Of a DNA stretch of 13,037 nt, positions 6,089 to 13,037 are shown one piece after another. Where the stretch lies: contig NZ_CALLXM010000311.1 of the NCBI RefSeq assembly GCF_937875265.1, positions 1-13,037 on the forward strand, written 5' to 3'. The DNA is from an uncultured Acetobacter sp. (GTDB lineage: Bacteria > Pseudomonadota > Alphaproteobacteria > Acetobacterales > Acetobacteraceae). How positions within the stretch are numbered: the first letter of the stretch is position 1; each line of letters starts with the position of its first letter. A model generated the notes under the pieces. That model saw only the letters and a program-made list of their open reading frames with translations, ran no database searches and was not told the origin of the DNA. The position numbers were made by a program, and so were the translations under genes.

Positions 6089-8287
6089 TCAGCGGGTCAT
6101 CAGGGCCGGAAAGAAGGCCTCATGCGCGACAACAAGTCGTGCAGCAGATATTGTGACGCCACTGGGTAAAATCAAATCATTTCCGCCTGACTGGCCAATA
6201 AGGCGTGCCGGAACTTCCGCCTGTGCCGCACGGGCGCAGAATTCAGCGGCATTGTCCACGCACACCAGATAGCGAGCCTGATCTTCACCAAACCAGAAGG
6301 CTTCCGGGCGCATTCCGCTGTCCGGGCTTTCCAGCTCACAGCCTGCACCGCTTGCCATTACCATTTCCGCAACAGCAACCATGATGCCACCGTCAGAAAC
6401 GTCATGGCAGGCAGAAACCGTGCCGCTGAGAATTTCCTGACGCACAAAATCACCGTTCCGCTTTTCAGCAACCAGATCAACTGGCGGCGGCGGTCCGTCT
6501 TCACGGCCAAGAATTTCACGCAGCCAGATTGACTGGCCAAGCTCGCCGCGGGTTTGTCCCACCAGCACAACAGCTTTGCCATCTGACATGCCCAGACCGA
6601 CAGCTTTCTCCACGTCATCCAGCACACCCAGAGCGCCGATGGCGGGGGTGGGAAGAATGGCCAGAGTTGAACCGTCCGGCTGGCGTGTCTCATTATACAA
6701 AGACACGTTGCCGCTCACGACAGGGAAGTCCAGAGCGCGACAAGCATCGCCCATGCCTTCAATCGCTGCGATAAACTGCCCCATGATTTCCGGCTTTTCC
6801 GGATTACCAAAATTGAGGTTGTCTGTCACAGCCAGCGGGCGAGCCCCTGTAGCCGTAATATTACGCCATGCTTCAGCTACCGCCTGTGCGCCACCGGTTT
6901 TGGGGTCTGCATGGCAATAGCGTGGTGTGCAGTCTGTTGTGATAGCCAGAGCCAGCGATGTGTCTTCAATTTTGACAATCGCAGCGTCAGCCGCACCCGG
7001 ACGGCGCACCGTCTGACCACCAACCGTGCTGTCATACTGGTTCCACACCCATGCGCGGGATGCGAGATCGGGCGAACCGATCAATTTGATCAGTGTAGCA
7101 TCCAGAGAAAGAGGGGCGTGCACAGGGCCGAGGGGTTCAGGCACAACCGGCTTGGAGGCCGGGCGATCATAAATCGGAGCCTGATCTGCCAGCGGATCCA
7201 GAGGAATATCGGCTTCAACCTGCCCTTTGTGTTTTACCACAATATGGCCTGTTTCGGTCAGGTGCCCGATAATGGCGAAATCCAGTTCCCACTTCTCAAA
7301 GATTTTGCGGGCAACTTCAGTGCGGTCTGGCTTGAGGACCATGAGCATGCGTTCCTGACTTTCAGAAAGCATCATCTCATAGGCCGTCATACCCGGCTCA
7401 CGCTGTGGCACAGCATCCAGATCAAGCTCAATCCCGACGCCACCCTTCCCGGCCATTTCCACTGCGGAAGAGGTCAGGCCAGCAGCCCCCATGTCCTGAA
7501 TAGCGACAATGGCATCCGTTGCCATCAGCTCCAGACAGGCTTCAATCAGCAGCTTTTCAATGAACGGGTCGCCAACCTGTACGGTTGGGCGCTTCGCCAT
7601 AGCGTTTTCATCGAACTCGGCGGAGGACATGGTTGCACCATGGATGCCATCACGTCCGGTACGGGAGCCGACGTAAACCACCGGGTTGCCGATCCCTGCA
7701 GCAGCCGAAAGGAAAATCCGGTCTTTACGGGCAAGGCCAACGGTCATGGCGTTGACCAGCGGATTACCATCATAGGCCGGGTGGAAGTTGATTTCCCCGC
7801 CCACAGTTGGCACGCCCACGCAGTTGCCATACCCACCGATGCCACGCACAGCACCGTCAATAATCTGGCGGGTTCTGGGGGTTTCCGGATTACCAAAGCG
7901 CAGGGCGTTCAGGTTAGCAATCGGACGTGCGCCCATGGTGAACACATCACGCAGAATGCCGCCGACACCTGTGGCTGCACCCTGATATGGTTCAATAAAG
8001 GATGGGTGGTTATGACTTTCCATCTTGAAGATGGCAGCATAACCCAGCCCGATATCCACTACACCGGCATTTTCCCCCGGACCATGAATAACCCACGGTG
8101 CTTTTGTGGGGAGTGTGCGCAGCCATTTGCGGGAGGATTTGTAAGAACAATGCTCGGACCACATGACCGAGAACACGCCAAGCTCTGTCAGGCTGGGCGT
8201 GCGGCCCATAATGGACACAACGCGCGCATATTCTTCAGCCGTTAGCCCAAATTCCTGGGCCAGAGAGTCATCAACCGTTTTTTTCAC
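6089..8287 (-). CDS. purL: Phosphoribosylformylglycinamidine (FGAM) synthase subunit PurL
   Basis: A 732-aa small-type PurL, the ATP-dependent catalytic subunit that converts FGAR to FGAM using ammonia from PurQ, in the fourth step of IMP synthesis. Motifs include '[15 protein letters not shown]' (about 42-56), '[10 protein letters not shown]' (about 87-96) with the glycine-rich 'GAATGVGG' after it, 'GVPTVGGE' (about 158-165) and '[15 protein letters not shown]'. The two-fold repeat typical of the AIR-synthase fold is present over the whole length. Small PurL needs PurS and PurQ, and both are in this cluster. The start is GTG 8287, overlapping the purQ stop by 4 nt (GTGA), with GGAGG 10 nt upstream, so it is coupled to purQ. 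The gene appears intact. Confidence 0.98.
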   Translation of the reverse strand: MKKTVDDSLAQEFGLTAEEYARVVSIMGRTPSLTELGVFSVMWSEHCSYKSSRKWLRTLPTKAPWVIHGPGENAGVVDIGLGYAAIFKMESHNHPSFIEPYQGAATGVGGILRDVFTMGARPIANLNALRFGNPETPRTRQIIDGAVRGIGGYGNCVGVPTVGGEINFHPAYDGNPLVNAMTVGLARKDRIFLSAAAGIGNPVVYVGSRTGRDGIHGATMSSAEFDENAMAKRPTVQVGDPFIEKLLIEACLELMATDAIVAIQDMGAAGLTSSAVEMAGKGGVGIELDLDAVPQREPGMTAYEMMLSESQERMLMVLKPDRTEVARKIFEKWELDFAIIGHLTETGHIVVKHKGQVEADIPLDPLADQAPIYDRPASKPVVPEPLGPVHAPLSLDATLIKLIGSPDLASRAWVWNQYDSTVGGQTVRRPGAADAAIVKIEDTSLALAITTDCTPRYCHADPKTGGAQAVAEAWRNITATGARPLAVTDNLNFGNPEKPEIMGQFIAAIEGMGDACRALDFPVVSGNVSLYNETRQPDGSTLAILPTPAIGALGVLDDVEKAVGLGMSDGKAVVLVGQTRGELGQSIWLREILGREDGPPPPVDLVAEKRNGDFVRQEILSGTVSACHDVSDGGIMVAVAEMVMASGAGCELESPDSGMRPEAFWFGEDQARYLVCVDNAAEFCARAAQAEVPARLIGQSGGNDLILPSGVTISAARLVVAHEAFFPALMTR

Positions 8288-8985
8288 CGGACAAGAGCCT
8301 CCACAAGACCTTCAAACAGCGGCAGACCGTCTACGCCGCCCATCAGCGGATCAACCAGATCTTCCGGGTGAGGCATCATGCCGCAAATACGGGAATTTTC
8401 GCTCAGAATACCCGCAATGCTGTTCACGCTGCCATTGGGGTTGCTGGCGGTATCGTCAGCCTGAACCTGGCCATTTGGCGTGGCATAGCGAAAGGCCACC
8501 AGCCCCTCACCTTCCAGCCGGTCCAGCGTGCTCTGGTCTGCCGTGTAGTTCCCGTCCCCATGGGCCAGCGGTGTGCGGAACACATCGCCTTTCTGCCATT
8601 TGTGGGTGAAGGGCGTATCTGTGCGTTCCACGCGCAGATGGCAGTCCTGAGACAGGAAGCGCAGGTCAGCATTTCGCAGAAGGGCACCTGGCAGCAGGCC
8701 GGATTCCGTCAGGATCTGAAAGCCGTTGCAGACCCCCAGAATATGACCACCCTTTTGCGCAAAGCTGCGGATTTCCGTCATAATGGGAGAATGGGCCGCC
8801 ATGGCGCCACAGCGCAGGTAATCCCCGTAGCTGAAGCCACCCGGCAGAACAACCAGATCAATCCCGGTCAGGTCGGTTTCGCGATGCCAGACCATGCGGG
8901 GTTCATGCCCGGTAACACGCCGGAGTGCGATAGCCATATCGCGCTCACGGTTGGTGCCCGGGAAAACAACAATCGCTGCTTTCAT
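8284..8985 (-). CDS. purQ: FGAM synthase glutaminase subunit PurQ
   Basis: A 233-aa class I glutamine amidotransferase that hydrolyses glutamine and passes ammonia to PurL. The catalytic cysteine is C86 in 'GVCNGFQIL', and the His/Glu pair is H206 and E208 in 'MPHPEDL'. '[18 protein letters not shown]' (about 47-64) supplies the oxyanion region. The length is normal for alphaproteobacterial PurQ. The ATG at 8985 overlaps the stop of the Rap1a/Tai-like gene by 4 nt (ATGA), and the purL start overlaps its own stop by 4 nt. Upstream of the ATG the sequence (GTGTAGCGTTAAAAA) has no Shine-Dalgarno match, so translation probably depends on ribosomes finishing the upstream gene. Confidence 0.98.
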   Translation of the reverse strand: MKAAIVVFPGTNRERDMAIALRRVTGHEPRMVWHRETDLTGIDLVVLPGGFSYGDYLRCGAMAAHSPIMTEIRSFAQKGGHILGVCNGFQILTESGLLPGALLRNADLRFLSQDCHLRVERTDTPFTHKWQKGDVFRTPLAHGDGNYTADQSTLDRLEGEGLVAFRYATPNGQVQADDTASNPNGSVNSIAGILSENSRICGMMPHPEDLVDPLMGGVDGLPLFEGLVEALVR

Positions 8986-9353
8986 TTTTTAACGCTACAC
9001 GGGTAAGAGTCATGCAGAGCCTTGAAGACGCTTTCGCCAACAGGCTTGGACATCGCTTCAGAATTGGTTTTCATCCATGCCAGCACCTTAACGCGCATGG
9101 CTGCACCATTTTCTGAAGTCGGGACGCAGAAACCAGCCGGTGCTGACGAGTCCCCTTCATTGCGATCATTGATTTTGGACAGTGAAACAGCGTCCGCCAT
9201 CCCTGTGATGTAAGCATCACATACGGTAGCACCTGCTGCACGCGTGCAGAGGCGGAGAAAATTACCGGTCTGCATGGGAGAAATGCGCTGAGCATGAGCC
9301 AGCGTCGGTGCAAGTAACGCCCCGCCAAGGGCGATCAGGGCAAAGCGCTTCAT
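8982..9353 (-). CDS. Secreted Rap1a/Tai-like small cysteine protein inside the purine operon
   Basis: A 123-aa exported protein. Residues 1-21 form a signal peptide (K2-R3, hydrophobic core, cut after 'AHA'), leaving a mature domain of about 102 aa. Four cysteines, C36, C45, C76 and C119, fit two disulfides. The pattern '[19 protein letters not shown]', 'FCVP', a Trp-containing helix and 'SYPC' near the C-terminus resembles the Rap1a/Tai family, named after immunity proteins that block periplasmic amidase effectors of type VI secretion. Many members sit far from any such system and have unknown roles. I see no effector gene here. It overlaps purS upstream and purQ downstream by 4 nt each, and GAGG 7 nt before the ATG supports the start. 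The family call is from memory of the pattern, not a search. Confidence 0.72.
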   Translation of the reverse strand: MKRFALIALGGALLAPTLAHAQRISPMQTGNFLRLCTRAAGATVCDAYITGMADAVSLSKINDRNEGDSSAPAGFCVPTSENGAAMRVKVLAWMKTNSEAMSKPVGESVFKALHDSYPCSVKK

Positions 9354-9592
9354 CCCAGCACCTCAACCGTAAAGTCTTCAATAACAAGATTGGCCAGCAG
9401 ATCCCGCGCCATATCTTCGGCCTGCTTCTGGACAGCAGCACGGTCCGTGCCATTCACATCCAGATCAATAATCTTGCCAACCCGGACGTCGTTCACGCCC
9501 GGAAAACCCAGTGTGTGCAATGCGTGGCCGATGGCTTTCCCCTGTGGGTCAAGCACACCTTCCTTGAGCATGACGGTTACACGTACTTTCAT
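9350..9592 (-). CDS. purS: FGAM synthase accessory subunit PurS
   Basis: An 80-aa PurS, the small dimeric subunit that bridges PurQ and small PurL and helps channel ammonia. It begins 'MKVRVTVMLKEGVLDPQGKAI' and continues with the 'LGFPGVNDVRVGKIIDLDV' segment; both are standard for the family, as is the short length. The start ATG at 9592 lies 28 bp after purC, with a G-run about 7 nt upstream as a weak ribosome binding site. The stop overlaps the start of the Rap1a/Tai-like gene by 4 nt. In most bacteria with this arrangement purS is followed directly by purQ, so the extra gene between them is the unusual point here. Confidence 0.96.
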   Translation of the reverse strand: MKVRVTVMLKEGVLDPQGKAIGHALHTLGFPGVNDVRVGKIIDLDVNGTDRAAVQKQAEDMARDLLANLVIEDFTVEVLG

Positions 9593-9620
9593 GATGAAGC
9601 CCCCGTTCCTGTCGGCATAG

Positions 9621-10388
9621 TCACTGCATGGTCTCCGGACCCTTCATATCTCCGCCATTGCCTGCTTCCGGCAGAATGCCCAGCCTGCGGGCAACTTCCT
9701 GATAGGCTTCACGGACATTGCCCAGGTCACGGCGGAAACGATCCTTATCAAGCTTTTCGCTGGTTTTGGTGTCCCAAAGGCGGCAGTTGTCAGGCGAAAT
9801 TTCATCCGCCAGCACAATCTGCATATCGTCACCTTCCCAGGAACGACCAAACTCAAGCTTGAAATCTACAAGCTGAATTCCGATACCACCGAACAGACCG
9901 CACAGGAAATCATTCACCCGCATGGCCATGGTCGTCATGTCTTCAAGGTCATGCGGACATGCCCATCCAAACGCGATAATGTGGTCTTCAGAGACAAGCG
10001 GATCATTCAGCTCGTCATTCTTGTAGTAAAACTCAACAATGGTGCGAGGCAGGCGTGTGCCTTCCTCAATACCGAAGCGCTTGGCAATGCTTCCCGCTGC
10101 AATATTGCGGATAACAACTTCAAGCGGAATAATCTCAACTTCCTTCACCAGCTGCTCACGCATGTTGATGCGGCGGATGAAGTGTGTGGGAATGCCGATT
10201 TCCTGCAGGCGGAGCATCAGATGCTCGCTAATGCGGTTATTCAGCACGCCCTTGCCGGTAATGACGCCGCTTTTGGCACCGTTTCCAGCCGTAGCATCAT
10301 CCTTGAAATACTGCACAAGGGTGCCGGGTTCCGGACCTTCAAAAAGGATTTTGGCTTTACCTTCATAAAGCTGGCGGCGACGGGCCAT
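9621..10388 (-). CDS. purC: SAICAR synthetase PurC
   Basis: Phosphoribosylaminoimidazole-succinocarboxamide synthase, 255 aa from the chosen start. It joins aspartate to CAIR with ATP to give SAICAR. Motifs: 'LYEGKAK' near the N-terminus, '[12 protein letters not shown]' (about 30-41), '[11 protein letters not shown]' (about 92-102), '[10 protein letters not shown]' and '[14 protein letters not shown]' near the C-terminal third. The length fits the bacterial family. I start it at ATG 10388 because AAGGA stands 5 nt before it. The in-frame ATG at 10394 would sit directly on that ribosome binding site. The next gene, purS, follows after 28 bp. The 134 bp before purC contain a hairpin and a possible 28-codon ORF whose stop overlaps the purC ribosome binding site. 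Confidence 0.97.
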   Translation of the reverse strand: MARRRQLYEGKAKILFEGPEPGTLVQYFKDDATAGNGAKSGVITGKGVLNNRISEHLMLRLQEIGIPTHFIRRINMREQLVKEVEIIPLEVVIRNIAAGSIAKRFGIEEGTRLPRTIVEFYYKNDELNDPLVSEDHIIAFGWACPHDLEDMTTMAMRVNDFLCGLFGGIGIQLVDFKLEFGRSWEGDDMQIVLADEISPDNCRLWDTKTSEKLDKDRFRRDLGNVREAYQEVARRLGILPEAGNGGDMKGPETMQ

Positions 10389-10396
10389 GGTCATCC

Positions 10397-10483
10397 TTAC
10401 CTGTCTTGAACTTTGAAACCGATCCCTGCAACCGGTCCGGGGGAAGGACTGTAACCAGCCTTCCCTTCTTTAGGACGCGTCAT
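10397..10483 (-). CDS. Candidate 28-aa leader peptide between purB and purC
   Basis: A short ORF from ATG 10483 to TAA 10397. It begins [10 protein letters not shown] and ends FKVQDR, with a Pro/Gly/Ser-rich middle. GGAAG lies 6 nt before the ATG. Its stop codon overlaps the AGGTAAGG site that serves purC, leaving 8 nt between the stop and the purC ATG, so it could couple purC translation to its own. It is hydrophilic, with no signal peptide and no run of one amino acid's codons as in classical attenuators. I do not recognise the peptide. Expression is not shown, and a chance ORF of this length is possible. Confidence 0.3.
   Translation of the reverse strand: MTRPKEGKAGYSPSPGPVAGIGFKVQDR
10441..10465. 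other. Hairpin in the purB-purC spacer
   Basis: GGGAAGG (10441-10447) pairs with CCTTCCC (10459-10465). After a single bulged A, CTG and CAG pair inside it around a TAAC loop, giving about 10 bp in all. On the minus strand, where the pur genes are read, it is not followed by a T-run, so it is not an intrinsic terminator there. On the plus strand TTCTTT follows, which would make a weak terminator for antisense reading. It may stabilise or partly separate the purB and purC messages. Confidence 0.5.
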
Positions 10484-10522
10484 AGCAGGCTTCCGGCGTG
10501 GAAGATATAGGGGCAGCCCCGC

Positions 10523-11872
10523 TTACAGAGCCGGGCCGGGTTCCCCAAACACTTTCTGATACAGGCCATCCAGCGCCTTCAGATGCTGGCGGCTGTCCAT
10601 AGCGGCATCCAGCGTTTCAGCAGGAATACGACCGGAAATTTCCGGATCAGCTGCCAGATTTTCACGGAACGTCCGGCCTTCAGATGTGCCGAGCTTGGTC
10701 CATGTTTGCATCGCGTTGTGCTGGACAATCCGATAGGCGTCCTCACGGGAGAGCCCAGCGCGGGCCAGAGCCAGCAGAACCTCACCGGAATGCACAACCC
10801 CACCAAGGCTTTCGATGTTGGCAGCCATACGATCCGGATAGACAAGCAGTTTGCTCATCATGCCGGCCAGACGGGCCAGCGCGAAGTCCAGACCAATAGT
10901 GGCATCAGGGCAGATATTCCGCTCAACCGCAGAGTGGCTGATATCACGTTCATGCCACAGGGCCACGTTTTCCAGTGCCGGGATCACGGCAGAACGCACA
11001 AGGCGTGCCATGCCGGTCAGGTTTTCCGTCAGCACAGGGTTCCGCTTATGCGGCATGGCGGACGAGCCCTTCTGGCCCTTATGGAAAAATTCTTCAGCTT
11101 CACGCACTTCAGAACGCTGCAAGTGGCGCACTTCAATGGCCAGCCGTTCAATACCGCTGGCAATCACGCCAAGTGCACAGAAGTATGCAGCATGACGGTC
11201 ACGCGGAATAACCTGTGTGGAAACGGGTTCGGGCGTGAGACCCAGACGTTCAGCCACATAGGTTTCAACGCGCGGGTCCAGATGCGCAAAAGTGCCAACA
11301 GCCCCGGAAATGGCGCAGGTGGCAATTTCCGCACGGGCGGTTTCAAGGCGCGCCTTGTTGCGCACGAACTCGGCGTAGTGTCCGGCAAGCTTCAGACCAA
11401 AAGACGTCGGCTCGGCATGAATGCCGTGGCTGCGGCCAATGGTCAGAGTATGTTTGTGTTCAAACGCACGGGTGCGCAGGGCATTCAGAACGTCATCAAG
11501 GTCTTTCAGCAGCAGGTCTGTCGCCTGCGTCAGCTGCACGGCCAGGCACGTATCCAGAATGTCGGAAGACGTCATGCCCAGATGAACGAAGCGGCTTTCC
11601 GGCCCCACTTTTTCAGCGAGCCATGTCAGGAAGGCAATCACATCGTGGCGCGTTTCGGCCTCGATTTCGTCAATACGGGCCAGATCAGCATCGGAGAAAG
11701 CGGCCATTGCGGCATCGCCCTTCTCACGCACAACTTTCGCTGCGTCTTTAGGCACAGCGCCGTATTCGGCCATAGCCTCGCAAGCTAGTGCTTCAATCTC
11801 AAACCAGATGCGGTAGCGATTTTCAGGCGACCAGATAGCGGCCATGACAGGGCGAGTATAGCGCGGCACCAT
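10523..11872 (-). CDS. purB: Adenylosuccinate lyase PurB
   Basis: A 449-aa fumarase/aspartase-superfamily lyase. It removes fumarate from SAICAR and from adenylosuccinate, so it acts in both IMP and AMP synthesis. Signature 'GSSAMPHKRNP' (about 269-279) carries the catalytic serine loop. 'LGMTSSD' (about 98-104) and 'GRSHGIHAEPTSFG' (about 146-159), with the catalytic histidine region, complete the active site. The length matches the 430-456 aa norm. I chose ATG 11872, which gives the standard 'MVPRYTRPVMAAIWS' N-terminus and has AGGAGG 11 nt upstream. The frame stays open to 11965, but that extension looks like untranslated leader. It is the first gene of the purine cluster and divergent from the TerC-family gene. 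Confidence 0.97.
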   Translation of the reverse strand: MVPRYTRPVMAAIWSPENRYRIWFEIEALACEAMAEYGAVPKDAAKVVREKGDAAMAAFSDADLARIDEIEAETRHDVIAFLTWLAEKVGPESRFVHLGMTSSDILDTCLAVQLTQATDLLLKDLDDVLNALRTRAFEHKHTLTIGRSHGIHAEPTSFGLKLAGHYAEFVRNKARLETARAEIATCAISGAVGTFAHLDPRVETYVAERLGLTPEPVSTQVIPRDRHAAYFCALGVIASGIERLAIEVRHLQRSEVREAEEFFHKGQKGSSAMPHKRNPVLTENLTGMARLVRSAVIPALENVALWHERDISHSAVERNICPDATIGLDFALARLAGMMSKLLVYPDRMAANIESLGGVVHSGEVLLALARAGLSREDAYRIVQHNAMQTWTKLGTSEGRTFRENLAADPEISGRIPAETLDAAMDSRQHLKALDGLYQKVFGEPGPAL

Positions 11873-11922
11873 AACGCGGTGTTCCTCCTGAAAGCAGAAT
11901 GATGCGGGCTTCTCTACTCGAT

Positions 11923-11951
11923 TTCTAATCCCGCGTCTGCCCGTGAAACAA
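11923..11951 (-). promoter_or_regulatory. purB: Possible purB operon promoter
   Basis: On the minus strand TTGTTT (11951-11946) and, 17 bp on, TTAGAA (11928-11923) are weak -35 and -10 matches, about 50 bp before the purB start. This region must contain the promoter of the long purine cluster, since the divergent terC-like gene lies beyond, but the exact elements are uncertain. I see no known purine-repressor palindrome. Confidence 0.25.
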
Positions 11952-11958
11952 TAAAACT

Positions 11959-11986
11959 TTGACACTCGGGGCAGTTTCAGGATGTT
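11959..11986 (+). promoter_or_regulatory. Possible promoter of the TerC-family gene
   Basis: A perfect -35 hexamer TTGACA (11959-11964) is followed after 16 bp by GATGTT (11981-11986), a weak -10. It lies about 45 bp upstream of the GTG start and 8 bp from the putative purB -35 on the other strand, so the two divergent promoters would sit side by side. A short inverted repeat, GGGCAG (11969-11974) with CTGCCC (11998-12003), flanks the presumed start point. Confidence 0.38.
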
Positions 11987-12031
11987 CAGACCCTTCTCTG
12001 CCCGGTCTCAGCCTCTCGAATCGGAGTTTTC

Positions 12032-12649
12032 GTGCACGGTTTTCTTGATGCTTTCAGCCTGAAAGCCCTTTTTGCGTTCCTTCAGGTCGTGATGATTGAT
12101 GTCACGCTGGCAGGAGATAATGCCGTCGTTATCGGGCTGGTTGTGCGCTCTCTGCCAACCAGTGAACGGCGGAAGGCTATTTTTGCCGGGATCGCACTGG
12201 CAGCTGTTCTCCGTATTCTTATGGCTCTGGTTGCCGTGCAGCTTTTGCAGATTATCGGCTTGACACTGGCTGGTGGGCTGCTGCTGCTCTGGGTCTGCTG
12301 GCGCATGTATTGCGAGATGCGGGCCGGGCAGCATGATGATGCCGAAAGTAGCCCCCCACCGGGCAGCTTTGGCAAGGCCGTACTGCGTATTCTACTGGCT
12401 GACCTTTCCATGAGTCTGGACAATGTGCTGGCCGTCGCCGGGGCTGCGGCAGAGCATCCGGGTGTTCTGATTGCCGGGCTGGTTCTGTCTGTTCTGCTGA
12501 TGGGTGTTGCTGCATCCGTTATTGCTCGTCTGCTTGACCGGTATAAATGGATTTCCTGGTTTGGGCTGCTGATTGTTCTGGCTGTGGCGATTGAGCTGAT
12601 TGTCAAAGGTGGCGGGGAAGTCTGGACACATTTTCCCCTCTTTCACTGA
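12032..12649 (+). CDS. TerC/YjbE-family integral membrane protein
   Basis: A 205-aa polytopic membrane protein of the TerC family, YjbE-like branch, thought to export metal ions such as manganese. It has two related halves, each with the acidic intramembrane motif: 'DVTLAGDNAVVIG' (D23, D29, N30) and 'DLSMSLDNVLAVAG' (D124, D130, N131). Hydrophobic segments lie at about 11-37, 48-70, 73-92, 117-140, 145-167 and 174-192. A short hydrophilic loop about 94-112 links the halves. The start is GTG 12032 with GGAG 5 nt upstream. Relatives are often controlled by the yybP-ykoY manganese riboswitch; I do not see one in the short leader here. The gene is divergent from purB and followed by a hairpin. 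Confidence 0.9.
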   Translation: MHGFLDAFSLKALFAFLQVVMIDVTLAGDNAVVIGLVVRSLPTSERRKAIFAGIALAAVLRILMALVAVQLLQIIGLTLAGGLLLLWVCWRMYCEMRAGQHDDAESSPPPGSFGKAVLRILLADLSMSLDNVLAVAGAAAEHPGVLIAGLVLSVLLMGVAASVIARLLDRYKWISWFGLLIVLAVAIELIVKGGGEVWTHFPLFH

Positions 12650-12655
12650 GGGCTG

Positions 12656-12674
12656 GGCAGAGTTTTTCTCTGCC
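12656..12674 (+). terminator. Possible terminator after the TerC-family gene
   Basis: GGCAGAG (12656-12662) and CTCTGCC (12668-12674) form a perfect 7-bp stem around a TTTTT loop, starting 7 nt after the stop codon. Only TTAT follows, so the U-tract is weak and read-through into the next gene is possible. Confidence 0.5.
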
Positions 12675-12723
12675 TTATGGATCGTGACTTGCCAGCGCAT
12701 GCGGGATCGCTGATCTTTCAGGA

Positions 12724-13037
12724 ATGTCAGTTTCACATTCTTCCGTATGGCGTCGGCAGGCAGCATTGCCGCTGGCTTTTCTGCTTTTAAGTGCGTGTTC
12801 AGCACCGTCTGAAACCACGCCCCCTGCGGAATCGTCCGCGCCGGCAGACGTCATGCCGCAGCCTGCGGCATCTCAATCAGCACAGTCTGGCGCGTCAGGC
12901 TCGGTTTCAGACCGCCTGACTGTCTGGCTCAGCCTGGTCGGCTCCCAGCATGCCAGCGCGCAAGAGTATGCTGATTTCCTGAAAACGCGCCCGGTCTGGC
13001 CACGCTGGCAGCTTTTGCAAAGCCGCATGCAGCAGGC
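12724..13037 (+). CDS. Lipoprotein, N-terminus resembling a lytic transglycosylase (window edge)
   Basis: An open frame from ATG 12724 to the right edge (104 complete codons). The start has a basic stretch (W-R-R), a hydrophobic core and the lipobox L-S-A-C at about residues 22-25, so C25 should be lipidated and the protein anchored to a membrane, probably the outer one. A Pro/Ala/Ser-rich linker follows (about 26-63). Then comes a helical region with 'DRLTVWLSLVGSQHAS', 'EYADFLKTRPVWPRW' and 'LLQSRMQQ'. That helical part resembles the N-terminal superhelix of soluble lytic murein transglycosylases, which cleave peptidoglycan glycan strands. The catalytic SLT domain would lie beyond the window, so the call is tentative. 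A stop at 12685 precedes it in frame, with no other start between. AGGA sits unusually close to the ATG. Confidence 0.65.
   Translation, partial: MSVSHSSVWRRQAALPLAFLLLSACSAPSETTPPAESSAPADVMPQPAASQSAQSGASGSVSDRLTVWLSLVGSQHASAQEYADFLKTRPVWPRWQLLQSRMQQ

Noticed and set aside
6911..8245. 444-codon plus-strand ORF opposite purL
   Set aside because: It is antisense to a clearly conserved PurL, has no ribosome binding site and its translation (many His/Arg/Cys clusters) resembles no protein. Long antisense frames arise from codon bias.
8368..9006. 212-codon plus-strand ORF opposite purQ
   Set aside because: It is an antisense shadow of PurQ. Both PurQ catalytic motifs are intact on the minus strand.
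8982..9353. Reading the Rap1a/Tai-like gene as part of a type VI or other toxin-immunity pair
   Set aside because: There is no effector or secretion gene nearby, and the gene is locked into the purine operon. The family resemblance alone does not support an immunity role here.
10441..10471. Hairpin plus TTCTTT as an intrinsic terminator
   Set aside because: The T-rich tail is on the plus strand, while the genes on both sides are read on the minus strand.
10583..11788. 401-codon plus-strand ORF opposite purB
   Set aside because: It is an antisense shadow of the conserved PurB frame, with no start signal or recognisable domain.
11873..11965. N-terminal extension of PurB by 31 residues
   Set aside because: The extension is not like any PurB N-terminus, and AGGAGG lies inside it just upstream of the ATG at 11872.

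Overview
The window looks like chromosomal DNA of an acetic acid bacterium (Acetobacteraceae, probably Acetobacter). This is inferred from the gene content and order, in particular an alphaproteobacterial-type small PurL with separate PurS and PurQ, and purL followed by bolA and a CGFS glutaredoxin. It also fits the moderate GC content. I see no rRNA, tRNA, insertion sequence, phage gene or CRISPR array, and genes fill nearly all the sequence.

Left part (1-5045). The N-terminus of a rhodanese-type sulfurtransferase (minus strand) runs off the left edge. Behind it lies an XRE-type regulator with an unassigned C-terminal half (minus). Its promoter region is shared with a divergent plus-strand pair: an AI-2E/PerM family membrane protein and an endonuclease/exonuclease/phosphatase-family protein that overlap by 4 nt. 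The second of these converges on, and overlaps by 6 nt, a full-length cardiolipin synthase (minus). The cardiolipin synthase is divergent from a YraN/UPF0102 gene. That gene ends at a strong bidirectional terminator (5011-5045).

Central part (5070-11872, all minus). A long cluster that could be one transcript reads purB - (28-codon candidate ORF) - purC - purS - Rap1a/Tai-like secreted protein - purQ - purL - bolA - grxD - small His-rich secreted protein - terminator. PurS, PurQ and PurL together form FGAM synthase. PurC and PurB catalyse later steps of IMP synthesis, and PurB also makes AMP. BolA and the CGFS glutaredoxin are known to form Fe-S-bridged complexes. The unexpected member is the Rap1a/Tai-like gene: it overlaps both purS and purQ by 4 nt, and purQ has no visible ribosome binding site of its own.

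Right part (11873-13037). A divergent promoter region separates purB from a plus-strand TerC/YjbE-family membrane protein. A hairpin follows, then the start of a lipoprotein that resembles the N-terminus of a lytic transglycosylase and is cut by the right edge.

Most of the window is core metabolism. The items most worth following up are the Rap1a/Tai-like protein wired into the purine operon, the His-rich secreted peptide at its end, the palindromes at the XRE and cls/yraN divergent promoters, and the candidate leader ORF before purC.
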